This document shows, piece by piece, positions 45,968 to 48,642 of a stretch of DNA of 64,000 nt. The notes beneath the pieces were generated by a model that was not told the DNA's origin, did not search any database, and saw only the letters and a program-made list of their open reading frames with translations. The stretch lies in assembly GCA_031213475.1 (NCBI GenBank), contig JARUPZ010000013.1:4382739-4446738 (forward strand), in the 5' to 3' direction. A program made the position numbers and the translations under genes. Numbering within the stretch: the stretch's first letter is position 1; each line of letters opens with the position of its first letter. Source of the stretch: Nereocystis luetkeana (Eukaryota > Sar > Phaeophyceae > Laminariales > Laminariaceae).

Positions 45968-48642
45968 CTAAAAGAGAAGACAAGGGAAGACCACGTTCGA
46001 GCCAGCTGCACCAGTTGGTAGCACTAGTAGTATGGTCATATTCTACTTCCTAGTCGACTTGGTGCCTTGCTACCCTGTCTGCCATCTCCTTCCTACTTTC
46101 GTCTACCGCCGTTTCCCTTCTACCCCTCCTGTTCCCCCCCCTCTCCGCATTCACTCGGTCGGGCTTTATGCCACTTCTCCTGTTGCCCCCTCCCCCCCCG
46201 TTCCTTTGGGCACCATCCACGGCGGATGCGCGGCGCTGTCTACTCATCTCAGCCTCAGCCTCGTGCCACCTCACCATGAACCGTTCGGCTGCTTCAAGGA
46301 TCCCCCGGTACCACTTCCCCACCTTTTTGGCTGCAGTGGACCACAACGCGGTCTCAACTCCAAACACCAAGGGGGCAACTTCCGTTGACCCTTCGGTGGC
46401 TCGGAACTCCCTAAGGTCTTCGACTATGCATCTATGCCAAGTCTTACACTGTCCGCCTGGTCTCGGGTTCTCCCCACCAGCTATCGTCCCGAGCATTACC
46501 CGATTGGGTAATCGCTCCTTGCTTTGCCGTGCCACGCCCCCCGCAAAGAAGAGCCGCCGTTTGCGAATGGTCGTTTCGATGCTCTCGCAGCGTGTCATCT
46601 TGAGGGCCTTCGCGTACGAGAGGGTGGCATGGTCAGTACGAAGTCGGCGCTGGAAGCCAATGACTCGCAACAGGACTTGGTGGTGAGCCGTTCGAAGCTT
46701 GGCAAAGTGTTCCGCTCTGAGGGTCCACGTCACACACCCGTACAGCAGGGTCTCAATCACCTCGGCCTTCAGCATTCGGACTTTAAGGCTAAGGGGGGCG
46801 GTCGTCATGTACGGCGTTGTGGGAGCATCCCCAGGGCGATCGCGTGGCATATTGCCCTTTCTCTCGACGGTACTATTAATATTAATACCAGGTACCAGGT
46901 AGCTGTTATTAACAATAATAGTACCTATCGCTGTCTCATTGTGTAGTATGTGAACACAGAGCCTTTTTTTGTCTCTCTTTTTTTTCTTTTTTTTTCTTGC
47001 TCATACCATTTATTATCTTCGCCCATCTTCTTCTCTCTCTTTTTCCGACTCGTAACTCAGATCCGGGGTCACATAGCAGGCTCTTCTACCCCCTTCCCGC
47101 TACGGTACGTGCCTTCTTTTTTTATCGCGAGAAGATTTCAGCATTTTCTTCCCTCGTCGACTCGCATCGAGTTGTGCCTACCCACGCTGCAAGGCGCTCT
47201 CAACAATTGAATCCTTTTTTATTTTTTATTTTTGCAAATAAAGTCAAATGTCCGACCCACCTGAGGCTCGAACCCAGGCCTCAAACACAAGTAGAATTCG
47301 AGGTTAACCACTTGAATCACCGGGGCGACCGGCTCTATAGGTTGATAAAACGAAAAAACTGCTTGGACGCCGTTAGCAGCTGCTGCAGCTGCTTCTATTA
47401 TACTATTAAATACTATCAATATTATATACTACTACTGCTGTAGTAACTGCTGTAGTGTGCTGGATGCCGACCAAGAGTTCAAGAACCGTTGCACGTATAC
47501 ATACAGCAGGCAGTTGCAGTAGTGCATGTGTATTGTGTACCAGGGTAGGGCTTTTTATAATCCTTGGCGTGTGAAGTCAGTATTATTGTTGTGTGCTGTG
47601 TCAGGGTATAACCATACCGGGCATTATTTATTGTGTCCGGTACCAGTTTTGCTACGTACAACAGCAGACTGTCAGTGTGATAATGACACTCAAGAAGAAA
47701 AAATACGATTTTACTATTAATATATATACAGCAACTTGAAAAAAAAACGAATGCTTTTTACGTCCCAGGTGGCGAGTCCAGTGGCTTGGTAGGTGGTCCG
47801 CGTGCCCATCAAGATCAATTTCGTGGGTTCCTGTCTCACCGAGTGCATGCTCGTAGGGTACGCCCTACTGGGACTTCTTCTTGCATAATAAAAATGATTA
47901 GCGGTAAGCGCGAGAGCGTGAGCTACATTCGATGAAAATCGGTGAGCAGTGGGAATGCTGAACCCTATGCGCGACAAAAAATAAAGGCACGCACCGGGGG
48001 GGAGAAGGGTAGAAACCTGTGACAACGGCTTGTCCAGAAGAAGAAGCTCGTTGAGGGTAAAGTAAGTGACGATTAAAAAAAAACTGTTTATCATGTACCT
48101 GGTACACCTGGTACTGGTATTATTCGATATTAATATCAACAGTAGTTATTTATTTACTGGTATTTCTGAACTCGGGGAGACGAAAGGGAGGCGAAAAGAA
48201 GGTGGAGCAAAAGAGCTGCCGGTACATAAGCAGGACAGAGAAAGAACAGTACATCGCACACCCTGCCTGCTGTTTGCACACCCTGCGTAATATATAACCT
48301 GCTCCGCTCTCTCGCTGTCTTGGCATGATGGTAAAACCGCCCACTCAAGTATCTCGCTGTGTTCGCATGATGGCAAGACCGCCCACTCACATTTTTGTTC
48401 CAGTCGAAGCCTGCTTCGTCGTCTCTTGGGACTTCTTTCCCCGGGCCCACCGCAGGAGCCTCGGTGGCGCTGCTATAGCTCGATAATAATACTGGCTTGC
48501 TGGTGACGGCGGCGCGTGCTCCGGGAGCACGCGGCACCATGGTGGGCTGCAGCACCGCAGGAACGCGCAGCTGAAATCCATTGGAAACAGTGAGCATGAT
48601 ACCGCTGACGCCTAGCCACAAGAGAAAGCCTGACCAGACCAT
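1..48642 (-). CDS. Plastid-type Rieske oxygenase, PAO/CAO family; 13 exons, 3' end outside window
   Basis: A Rieske [2Fe-2S] plus mononuclear non-haem iron oxygenase of the pheophorbide a oxygenase / chlorophyllide a oxygenase / PTC52 / TIC55 group. Family members oxidise tetrapyrroles or related substrates at plastid membranes; the substrate here is unknown. Exons run 48642-48391, 22603-22547, 21298-21174, 19974-19854, 18221-18030, 13564-13534, 12311-12244, 11107-11030, 6906-6820, 4701-4660, 2271-2191, 1632-1541 and 72 to beyond 1. All phases agree, so 1298 coding bases give 432 residues with no stop. Rieske ligands are C126-x-H128 and C146-x2-H149; the iron site is N247-x2-D250-x2-H253-x4-H258. 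The N-terminus looks like a signal plus transit peptide. Plant family members are about 500 residues, so the C-terminal part lies outside. The gene looks intact; transcription is not shown. Exon assignment is from protein-family recognition and splice sites, without cDNA. Confidence 0.86.
660..752 (+). repeat. CAG-type triplet repeat
   Basis: Interrupted (CAG)n with a pure run of seven units at 720-741. Lies in intron 12, so polyglutamine or polyleucine readings are not meaningful. Confidence 0.85.
1275..1512. repeat. GGGTC/GACCC pentanucleotide satellite repeat, copy 1
   Basis: Runs of CGGGT and CGACC units separated by the spacer CCGTGAGATTTTGAA. The same arrangement recurs at 10160-10340, including the downstream GTGAAGA...CCGAAAA segment, so this is a dispersed element rather than simple expansion in place. 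Confidence 0.8.
1541..1632 (-). CDS. PAO-like gene exon 12
   Basis: Codes ERILTSAGYD to Thr408 plus two bases of Leu409. HSQ|ERIL joins as in homologues, and VFVPAAADIGVLT matches the family's VPTxxD segment. The acceptor is CTACAG and the donor GTGAGT at 1540. Confidence 0.85.
2191..2271 (-). CDS. PAO-like gene exon 11
   Basis: Codes residues 352-378. LPDWLQHVLGHLFMHQDMVF then LHSQ is the conserved block near the C-terminus of PAO proteins. The acceptor is TGCAG; an alternative cut 7 bases upstream would break phase. The donor is GC, not GT (CAG then GCGAGT at 2190), which the next exon's phase and sequence support. Confidence 0.85.
2503..2745 (+). mobile_element. F4 dispersed repeat ending in poly-C, full copy
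   Basis: About 230 bp. It opens near GCAAGTCCGCCTCACA, passes TTGGTGCAAGCAATG and CCCGGCATTGTAGGGATG, and ends GAGTACC(C)n. Ten or so copies occur between 2.5 and 21 kb and none elsewhere in the window. SINE-like in size, but no tRNA box was found. The consistent poly-C end is unusual. Confidence 0.75.
2921..2932. repeat. TA microsatellite
   Basis: Short (TA)n in intron 10; nothing else recognised from 2750 to 3380 apart from GGT/GGC-rich triplets near 2995-3035. Confidence 0.7.
3387..3407 (+). repeat. 21-bp G homopolymer
   Basis: One of 18 plus-strand G runs of at least 10 bases in the first 17 kb. The rest of 3410-3770 shows no gene. Confidence 0.9.
3771..3884. mobile_element. F1 MITE
   Basis: About 110 bp with inverted ends TTACGGGGGACCATAG ... 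and its complement, and an AT-rich middle. It is flanked by TA and inserts into TA (see nested copies), so a Tc1/mariner-like mobiliser is likely. Diverged copy. Confidence 0.75.
4108..4341 (+). mobile_element. F3 MITE
   Basis: About 235 bp with inverted ends GCGTTCTACGATAGAGGT. The body has AGCACATTTCCGC, a GTCGGAATG block and TCGGGTGAGGT. Seven copies in the window; nested insertions in three show this is the oldest of the three MITE families. Confidence 0.8.
4624..4659. repeat. AT microsatellite forming a 5' splice site
   Basis: (AT)n whose last units on the minus strand supply the GTATAT donor of intron 10. Confidence 0.75.
4660..4701 (-). CDS. PAO-like gene exon 10, 42-bp exon
   Basis: Codes 14 residues, ARKGLVEVAPTFCY, between CRM of exon 9 and PHKLPDWL of exon 11. 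The acceptor has a good pyrimidine tract (TGTGTCTTCCCCAG). The donor, GTATAT at 4659, is formed by the start of an AT microsatellite. Chosen over another open segment at 6379-6465 because frame, splice sites and the residues expected before LPxWL all fit. This is the weakest of the internal exons. Confidence 0.68.
4909..5022. mobile_element. F1 MITE
   Basis: Left end CTATTACGGGGGACTATAG is clear; the right end is degraded. Inside intron 9. Confidence 0.68.
5197..5294. mobile_element. F2 MITE, TTAA-flanked
   Basis: About 95 bp, nearly one perfect hairpin: TTAA, then CCCTTTAGAACCGCAGTC and GTTTTGGGGACAAA, with the complement on the other side. Nested copies prove a TTAA target. TTAA plus CCC ends suggests a piggyBac-type mobiliser (inference). 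Confidence 0.82.
5592..6108 (+). repeat. Minisatellite, about 50-58-bp units
   Basis: About ten units of CTTTATACCGTATCACACTA followed by TCACACGGGTGATAACATAA and a C-rich spacer. Each unit has the inverted pair ATCAC/GTGAT. Inside intron 9. Spacer positions are conserved too, so it is not a CRISPR array. Confidence 0.85.
6286..6305 (+). repeat. 20-bp G homopolymer
   Basis: Long G run in intron 9; another of 16 bases at 6516-6531. The 6110-6820 stretch otherwise holds no supported gene. Confidence 0.9.
6820..6906 (-). CDS. PAO-like gene exon 9
   Basis: Codes residues 309-337: VTIDTPNQDG, then KIVLYCVPTRPGWCRM, a recognisable PAO-family block. The acceptor is CGTAG and the donor GTATCT at 6819. 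Phase 0, 29 codons. Confidence 0.88.
7020..7415. other. No recognisable feature
   Basis: AT-rich intron 8 sequence without open frame, repeat match or splice-supported exon. Confidence 0.5.
7418..7778. repeat. F6 repeat rich in AGATC
   Basis: About 350 bp with CAGATCATCTACAGATCATG near the left, a GTTTCCTGG...TTGAAT middle and TAGATAGATCATGATC near the right. Four copies (here, 11267, 12985, 15500). Confidence 0.7.
7914..8021. mobile_element. F1 MITE
   Basis: Diverged copy, ends ACGGGGGGACCGTAG and CTATGCTCCCTACCGT. Inside intron 8. Confidence 0.66.
8320..8672 (+). mobile_element. F3 MITE interrupted by F2
   Basis: F3 with the F2 copy at 8519-8627; both ends recognisable (GATATAGAGGT, CTCTATCGTGGAATGCCTC). 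Confidence 0.78.
8519..8627. mobile_element. F2 MITE nested in an F3 MITE
   Basis: F3 reads CTCCTTAAGTGAGG elsewhere; here F2 sits at that TTAA. The right TTAA has decayed to TCAA. Confidence 0.8.
9022..9262 (+). mobile_element. F4 repeat copy
   Basis: Full-length copy of the poly-C-ended family, followed at once by a second copy in the same orientation. Confidence 0.78.
9280..9475 (+). mobile_element. F4 repeat copy, 5' truncated
   Basis: Starts inside the element at ATGCAGCTCACCCTTC and ends in a C-rich tract. Confidence 0.75.
9719..10000 (+). repeat. Interstitial telomere-like CCCTAA array and flank
   Basis: CTAACC units at 9760-9805, some changed to CTGACC, followed by a G/C-rich flank. 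A second degraded array lies at 49735-49785. Intronic, so not a chromosome end. Confidence 0.7.
10160..10340. repeat. GGGTC satellite repeat, copy 2
   Basis: Same GGGTCGGGT runs, CCGTGAGATTT spacers and 3' segment as the copy at 1275-1512. Confidence 0.78.
10558..10929 (+). mobile_element. F3 MITE interrupted by F1
   Basis: GATGCGTCCTACGATAGAGG to CTCTATCGCAGAAGGCCTC with F1 at 10593-10701. Lies just outside exon 8 of the PAO-like gene. Confidence 0.78.
10593..10701. mobile_element. F1 MITE nested in an F3 MITE
   Basis: F3 copies read CCGCTAAAACG here; this copy reads CCGCTA, then F1, then TAGAATGG. That shows a TA target duplication and that F1 moved after this F3 copy. Confidence 0.82.
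11030..11107 (-). CDS. PAO-like gene exon 8
   Basis: Codes residues 283-308 (GGFTLLNKPN then FVQFHAPTL). The GF and APTL pattern matches the beta-rich catalytic domain of PAO/CAO proteins. The acceptor is ACGCAG and the donor is a strong GTGAGT at 11029. Phase 0, 26 codons. Confidence 0.86.
11267..11702. repeat. F6 repeat interrupted by F1
   Basis: ATCATCTACAGATCATCGAC, then the F1 MITE at 11384-11514, then GCTCATTTTGCCGGGTGGGA and the rest of F6. Confidence 0.7.
11384..11514. mobile_element. F1 MITE nested in an F6 repeat
   Basis: Inserted in the middle of the GATC-rich F6 repeat; flanked by CTA/TAG. The middle contains an extra CCCTGGTA after TATA compared with other copies. Confidence 0.75.
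11827..11846 (+). repeat. 20-bp G homopolymer
   Basis: In intron 7; 11703-12240 otherwise has no supported exon. Confidence 0.9.
12244..12311 (-). CDS. PAO-like gene exon 7
   Basis: Completes Gly260 and codes IMGNRDMAAPVKLELVDS to Lys282. HHG followed by IMGNR at this point is standard for the family. The acceptor is GTCACAG and the donor GTGGGA at 12243. 68 bases restore phase 0. Confidence 0.88.
12340..12560 (-). mobile_element. F4 fragment plus companion module, with 26-bp G run
   Basis: Reverse F4 3' end, then a G run at 12415-12440, then a module reading GTACTCGTTTGTCGGTTGTC to ACACAAGGG. The same module occurs reversed at 20935-21075 and as a stub at 12833-12880. It may be a second part of the family. 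Confidence 0.6.
12590..12802 (-). mobile_element. F4 repeat copy, reverse
   Basis: Near full length in minus orientation; followed by a 23-bp G run at 12809-12831. Confidence 0.75.
12833..12963 (-). mobile_element. F4 repeat copy, reverse, truncated
   Basis: Carries the companion-module stub and the GATCTCATGCATGGCC end of the family. Confidence 0.65.
12985..13297. repeat. F6 repeat
   Basis: Uninterrupted copy: TACAGATCACC, GCTCATGTTGCCGGATGGGA, TCCTGGGTTGGGTGATCTG. Confidence 0.7.
13298..13533. other. Intron 6 left part, nothing recognised
   Basis: Unique-looking sequence directly downstream of microexon 6; no repeat match within the window. Confidence 0.4.
13534..13564 (-). CDS. PAO-like gene exon 6, 31-bp microexon with iron ligands
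   Basis: Only 31 bases: DPAHVVVSHH plus one base of Gly260. It holds three predicted ligands of the catalytic iron (D250, H253, H258); N247 is in exon 5. The acceptor is CTGCAG and the donor GTGCGT at 13533. Without this exon the protein would lack its active site, and both neighbours need it for phase. Confidence 0.88.
13565..14020. other. Intron 5, right-hand part
   Basis: Open on the minus strand for some length but lacking family motifs. Two 12-bp G runs (13720, 13990). No gene supported. Confidence 0.4.
14023..14448. mobile_element. Cluster of three or four diverged F1 MITE copies
   Basis: A partial copy (14023-14105), a whole copy (14110-14217) and one or two degraded head-to-tail copies to 14448, recognised by repeated AGGACC...AATATTG...TACTATGG blocks. 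Inside intron 5. Confidence 0.6.
14500..15182 (+). repeat. Minisatellite, five units of about 133 bp
   Basis: Units read CAGCAGGCTTTTCTCCCACC, GGGGACGG...CCGTCCCCGG (an inverted pair) and TTGCCGGCGATGGAAGTG. Inside intron 5. Readable frames in it are a by-product of low divergence. Confidence 0.85.
15186..15295. mobile_element. F1 MITE
   Basis: Ends CTATTACGGGGGACCATAG and CTATGGTCCCCCGAAAT. It directly follows the 133-bp tandem array. Confidence 0.78.
15589..15735. mobile_element. F1 MITE carrying TACCTGGTA insertions
   Basis: Longer than other copies because TACCTGGTACCTGGTA (15611-15626) sits where other copies have a single TA, and there is more extra sequence near 15655. Confidence 0.78.
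15735..15936. mobile_element. F1 MITE interrupted by an F2 MITE
   Basis: Abuts the preceding F1 copy. The F2 element at 15753-15846 splits it at TTAA. Confidence 0.8.
15753..15846. mobile_element. F2 MITE nested in an F1 MITE
   Basis: Inserted at the TTAA of the F1 segment GTTAATAGGACC; both TTAA copies are present. Confidence 0.82.
16150..16404 (-). mobile_element. F4 repeat copy, reverse
   Basis: Full-length copy; a 20-bp G run (16385-16404) sits at its upstream edge and an F1 MITE follows directly. Confidence 0.76.
16405..16515. mobile_element. F1 MITE
   Basis: Typical copy with ends TAGGGGAGACCATG and ACTATGGTCCCCCGTGATAG, next to a 20-bp G run. Confidence 0.76.
16680..16746. repeat. 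GTT triplet repeat
   Basis: (TTG)n with a few interruptions, intron 5. Confidence 0.85.
16747..17435. other. Intron 5 middle, no supported exon
   Basis: Short open frames on both strands without recognisable domains or splice support. Confidence 0.4.
17437..17536. repeat. CTA triplet repeat
   Basis: About 30 units of CTA/TAC with CTG variants, intron 5. Confidence 0.9.
18030..18221 (-). CDS. PAO-like gene exon 5
   Basis: Codes residues 186-249. It opens VAQGLIWVWGD, a hallmark after the Rieske domain in this family, and ends DLPYGWEIFMENVV, which leads into the mononuclear iron motif with N247 present. The acceptor is TCGCAG and the donor is a strong GTGAGT at 18029. Phase 0 at both ends, 64 codons. 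Confidence 0.92.
18314..18574 (+). mobile_element. F3 MITE
   Basis: CACGCGTTCTACGGTAAAAG to CTCTATCGTAGAACGCCTC; diverged body. Confidence 0.74.
18862..19088 (+). mobile_element. F4 repeat copy
   Basis: Full-length copy ending in 13 C. Inside intron 4 of the PAO-like gene. Confidence 0.76.
19425..19662 (+). mobile_element. F4 repeat copy
   Basis: Copy with a short duplication of GCAGGATGCA near its 5' end. Inside intron 4. Confidence 0.75.
19854..19974 (-). CDS. PAO-like gene exon 4: second half of Rieske site
   Basis: Codes the end of Leu145 to Gln185. CAYHAWRFDSDGKC carries the second Rieske pair (C146, H149), 17 residues after H128, which is normal spacing. KIPQ and YPTQ are typical of the PAO group. 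The acceptor is CTGCAG and the donor GTGACA at 19853. Confidence 0.92.
20280..20420. repeat. CAG/CAA-rich triplet tract
   Basis: Mixed CAGCAA and ACAACA triplets in intron 3. Confidence 0.7.
20738..21078 (+). mobile_element. F4 repeat copy plus companion module
   Basis: F4 3' two-thirds (20738-20930), then the module seen at 12440-12560 in inverted form. Inside intron 3. Confidence 0.68.
21174..21298 (-). CDS. PAO-like gene exon 3: first half of Rieske site
   Basis: Codes residues 104-144 plus two bases of codon 145. It contains KDLVVWRDAEGTW and the Rieske motif RCPHR (C126, H128), then LTEGRVEKDG. The acceptor follows GAAATCAG and the donor is GTGAGC at 21173. The split Leu145 codon is completed by exon 4. 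Confidence 0.9.
21655..21750. mobile_element. Degraded F2-like copy
   Basis: AATTCCAAGTAGTTTGTCTACC then AGTCCTAAACGGGTAAAG keep the family's middle and right end. Left end unclear. Confidence 0.4.
22083..22334 (+). mobile_element. F3 MITE
   Basis: Uninterrupted reference-like copy with intact ends; inside intron 2. Confidence 0.8.
22547..22603 (-). CDS. PAO-like gene exon 2
   Basis: Codes residues 85-103, beginning WYPVLALKGTDP, the conserved start of the oxygenase core. The acceptor is CGGCAG just upstream (22606-22604, in minus-strand sense) and the donor is GTGGGT at 22546. Phase 0 at both ends; 57 bases is exactly 19 codons. Confidence 0.82.
22804..22862. repeat. CAG triplet repeat
   Basis: Twelve CAG units, then CAA variants, close to exon 2. 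Confidence 0.85.
23578..23683. mobile_element. F2 MITE, diverged
   Basis: GGACTGCAGTCCCGTTTTGG ... ACTAAAAGAGTTAA. Inside intron 1, close to exon 2. Confidence 0.72.
23690..24050. other. No recognisable feature
   Basis: Short frames only; no domain or repeat match. Confidence 0.4.
24060..25640. repeat. Diverged tandem array, about 165-bp units
   Basis: Nine or ten units marked by GCTTGAGTGCGAGGGCTAGG, TACCGACATCGCG, GGCTCATTCAGCTTGGG and CCCTTCAGACGGG. Landmark spacing is 147-173 bp. It ends shortly before the DIRS fossil and may be its upstream non-coding part (inference). Confidence 0.82.
29530..29745 (+). repeat. Direct repeat of the DIRS-type fossil, copy 1
   Basis: TTACTTAGCCCC...AACGGGGACCCCACGACGGG...GTCGGCGAACGTGCCTTGCC, repeated at 30175. 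Confidence 0.85.
30175..30392 (+). repeat. Direct repeat of the DIRS-type fossil, copy 2
   Basis: Same landmarks as 29530-29745, about 85% alike by eye. The 430 bp between the two includes a short tandem GGAGGCAGCGGGAGCTACGA. Confidence 0.85.
30780..31150. repeat. Duplicated segment with TCACGGATCGTGA palindrome
   Basis: GAAATGTCACGGATCGTGAC ... TTCTGGTTCGTTAAGAACG occurs at 30850-30935 and again at 31070-31145. The 30395-30780 stretch before it holds nothing recognisable. Confidence 0.7.
31312..31670 (-). mobile_element. F3 MITE, reverse, interrupted by F1
   Basis: Starts GGCGTTTTACGATAGAGGT; F1 at 31539-31648. Abuts a LINE fragment on its right. Confidence 0.78.
31539..31648. mobile_element. 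F1 MITE nested in an F3 MITE
   Basis: Splits the reverse F3 copy at its TGCTACCTCT segment, leaving TACCTCTATCG on the right. Confidence 0.8.
31667..31975 (+). pseudogene. LINE fragment: linker before reverse transcriptase
   Basis: Reads KFIRDEDGTLVRDTVRIRRR with WSGYYHELLNT, then in another frame MDEMAKSLKGMSNWKTAGLD GRPAELL. These are the endonuclease-RT linker and the first RT motif of non-LTR retrotransposons. It is frameshifted at about 31880 and the rest is missing; a dead fragment. Confidence 0.75.
31976..32924. other. No recognisable feature
   Basis: AT-rich, short frames only (for example plus 32737-32931). No domain, splice-backed exon or repeat match. Confidence 0.4.
32925..33560 (+). 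repeat. F9 dispersed segment, copy 1
   Basis: CCCTCGGTTGAAATTCTTCT and, further on, GGTTTGGTTCGGCAAGGTAA / CGATTCCGCGAGGACGGT. The second block is repeated at 43115-43330 and the first at 41540, so this is part of a larger mosaic repeat. Confidence 0.6.
33745..33990 (+). repeat. F7 dispersed repeat
   Basis: TGTGTGTTCTCCACGGTAAACCG, CAACCAGTGTCCGTGCCGAT, ending CATGTCATGATG. Five copies in the window. Confidence 0.78.
34062..34166. mobile_element. F2 MITE carrying TACCAGGTA
   Basis: TTTAACCCTTTGAGGGCTGC to CCTAAAAGGGTTGA. TACCAGGTA at 34106-34114 interrupts the usual loop. Confidence 0.78.
34192..34320. mobile_element. F1 MITE with a CCTGGCA doublet
   Basis: Other copies read AAATATATAGG; this one reads ACATACCTGGCACCTGGCATATG, about 14 extra bases that are close to two CCTGGTA units. 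Confidence 0.75.
34707..36503. mobile_element. TA-flanked Tc1/mariner-pogo-like DNA transposon, degenerate
   Basis: 1797 bp with 25-bp inverted ends (CAGTGGAGGTCCCTCAATAA..., 24 of 25 match) flanked by TA on both sides. A second inner inverted pair contains CGCCTTGCTGAGG. Internal frames (for example plus 34979-35323) contain no transposase motif I can recognise, so the copy is non-autonomous or decayed. Confidence 0.85.
36990..37052. repeat. GTT microsatellite
   Basis: (GTT)n that continues beyond the F1 MITE at 37172-37200. Confidence 0.85.
37053..37171. mobile_element. F1 MITE inside a GTT microsatellite
   Basis: It sits between GTT repeats on both sides. It contains GGTCCTACCAGGTATTAAC where other copies read GGTCCTATTAAC, a clean 7-bp insertion. 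Confidence 0.8.
37200..37555. other. No recognisable feature
   Basis: Short frames only. Confidence 0.4.
37556..37803 (-). mobile_element. F3 MITE, reverse
   Basis: GAGGCGTTCTACGACAGGGG to CTTTATCGTAGAACGGGTC. Confidence 0.76.
37980..38500 (+). repeat. Tandem repeat of about 60-bp units, diverged
   Basis: Units with CAATCTATTGTGGCAGGC, GGTAGTGTCTATCGATTG and CCCCACAAT. Probably an older relative of the satellite that follows. Confidence 0.6.
38690..41055. repeat. 58-bp satellite with two orientation switches
   Basis: The core is AATCAATTGTCCGGACAATT followed by CCAATTAATAGACAGTCTCC. Plus orientation 38690-39330, minus orientation about 39480-40130, plus again 40420-41055. The central CAATTG...GGACAATTG part is itself palindromic. 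An F2 MITE interrupts it at 40517-40615. Confidence 0.82.
40517..40615. mobile_element. F2 MITE inserted in the 58-bp satellite
   Basis: Interrupts a satellite unit after GGGCAATTCCATT, so it post-dates the array. Confidence 0.78.
41060..42878. other. Intron 1 sequence without a supported gene
   Basis: A CGAGCAC/GCACGAGC short repeat at 41105-41150, an F9-like piece near 41535-41600, and open frames at 42033-42443 without domains. Two TACCWGGTA motifs (42527, 42613). Confidence 0.4.
43457..43566. mobile_element. F1 MITE
   Basis: Well-preserved copy inside the 2.1-kb long-inverted-repeat element. Confidence 0.8.
43640..43885 (+). repeat. F7 dispersed repeat
   Basis: Contains the double motif TACCAGGTACCAGGTA (43787-43802), where the 33745 copy reads GTACCCGGTATGCAG. 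Confidence 0.78.
44199..44310. mobile_element. F1 MITE with an empty-site counterpart
   Basis: The duplicated block at 45120-45690 lacks it (GGTACGAGTAGTATAGCC at 45660), so this insertion came after the duplication. Confidence 0.82.
45120..45690 (+). repeat. Duplicate of 43640-44340
   Basis: F7 copy, then the A-rich segment AAACGAAAAGAAACAATC...GGTGGCGGCAGCAGCTTGTG. It matches 43640-44340 except for the F1 insertion and small changes. Confidence 0.8.
45660..45745 (-). mobile_element. LINE 3' end fragment
   Basis: The reverse strand matches the last codons and the 3' flank of the LINE at 46020-46850 (GCAAGGTACCAGGCGGATTAG against GCAAGGCACCAAGTCGACTAG). Confidence 0.55.
45909..45966 (+). 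repeat. A-rich homopolymer tract
   Basis: Long interrupted poly-A with AAAAC units. Confidence 0.85.
46050..46850 (-). CDS. LINE reverse transcriptase C-terminal part, open 266 codons
   Basis: Reads LKAEVIETLLYGCVTWTL, then AHHQVLLRVIGFQRRLRTDH, ALKMTRCESIETTIRKRRLF FAG and a basic tail. This is the region after the RT domain of non-LTR retrotransposons (the YGCETWTL and RRIGFxRRxRTD blocks). The frame is still open to its stop. The upstream RT and endonuclease are missing, so this is a 5'-truncated copy. It sits on the same strand as the PAO-like gene, in its first intron. Confidence 0.82.
   Translation of the reverse strand: MPRDRPGDAPTTPYMTTAPLSLKVRMLKAEVIETLLYGCVTWTLRAEHFAKLRTAHHQVLLRVIGFQRRLRTDHATLSYAKALKMTRCESIETTIRKRRLFFAGGVARQSKERLPNRVMLGTIAGGENPRPGGQCKTWHRCIVEDLREFRATEGSTEVAPLVFGVETALWSTAAKKVGKWYRGILEAAERFMVRWHEAEAEMSRQRRASAVDGAQRNGGGGGNRRSGIKPDRVNAERGGNRRGRRETAVDESRKEMADRVARHQVD
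46960..47335 (-). mobile_element. tRNA-derived SINE, copy 1
   Basis: On the minus strand the head (47333-47255) has an A-box-like TGATTCAAGTGG and a perfect B box, GGTTCGAGCC. An AAATAAAAAATAAAA linker and a body with GAAATCTTCTCGCGATAAAA and GTAGAAGAGCCTGC follow. The body is shared with copy 2. Confidence 0.72.
47755..48078 (+). mobile_element. tRNA-derived SINE, copy 2, opposite orientation
   Basis: The head at 47763-47840 has CAGTGGCTTGGTAGGTGG and GTGGGTTCCTGTCTCACC. The body GAATGCTGAACCCTATGCGC ... GGGTAGAAACCTGTGAC matches copy 1. The tail is A-rich. Confidence 0.65.
48391..48642 (-). CDS. PAO-like gene exon 1: plastid presequence and start
   Basis: Codes residues 1-84. Met at 48642 opens a hydrophobic stretch (residues 5-19) followed by VSNGFQLR. 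Phe23 is a plausible +1 residue of the transit peptide, as in the ASAFAP-type cleavage motif of heterokont plastid proteins. A Ser/Ala/Arg/Pro-rich region follows. The exon ends in GFDWNKN, which joins in phase 0 to WYPV of exon 2, the usual start of the conserved PAO/CAO core. The donor is GTGAGT at 48390. An in-frame Met lies 49 codons upstream (48789), but the signal peptide fits the 48642 start better. Assigned despite a 25.8-kb intron because motif, phase and targeting signal all agree. Confidence 0.78.

Larger units (their letters stand above)
22604..48390 (-). other. Intron 1 of the PAO-like gene, 25.8 kb
   Basis: Separates exon 1 from exon 2, with a GTGAGT donor and a CGGCAG acceptor. 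It contains a tandem array, a DIRS fossil, LINE pieces, a TA-flanked DNA transposon, a satellite, a long-inverted-repeat element, MITEs and SINEs, each listed separately. No independent host gene was found within it. Confidence 0.72.

Noticed and set aside
46050-46850. 266-codon frame as a host gene
   Set aside because: It matches the C-terminal region of non-LTR retrotransposon polymerases.
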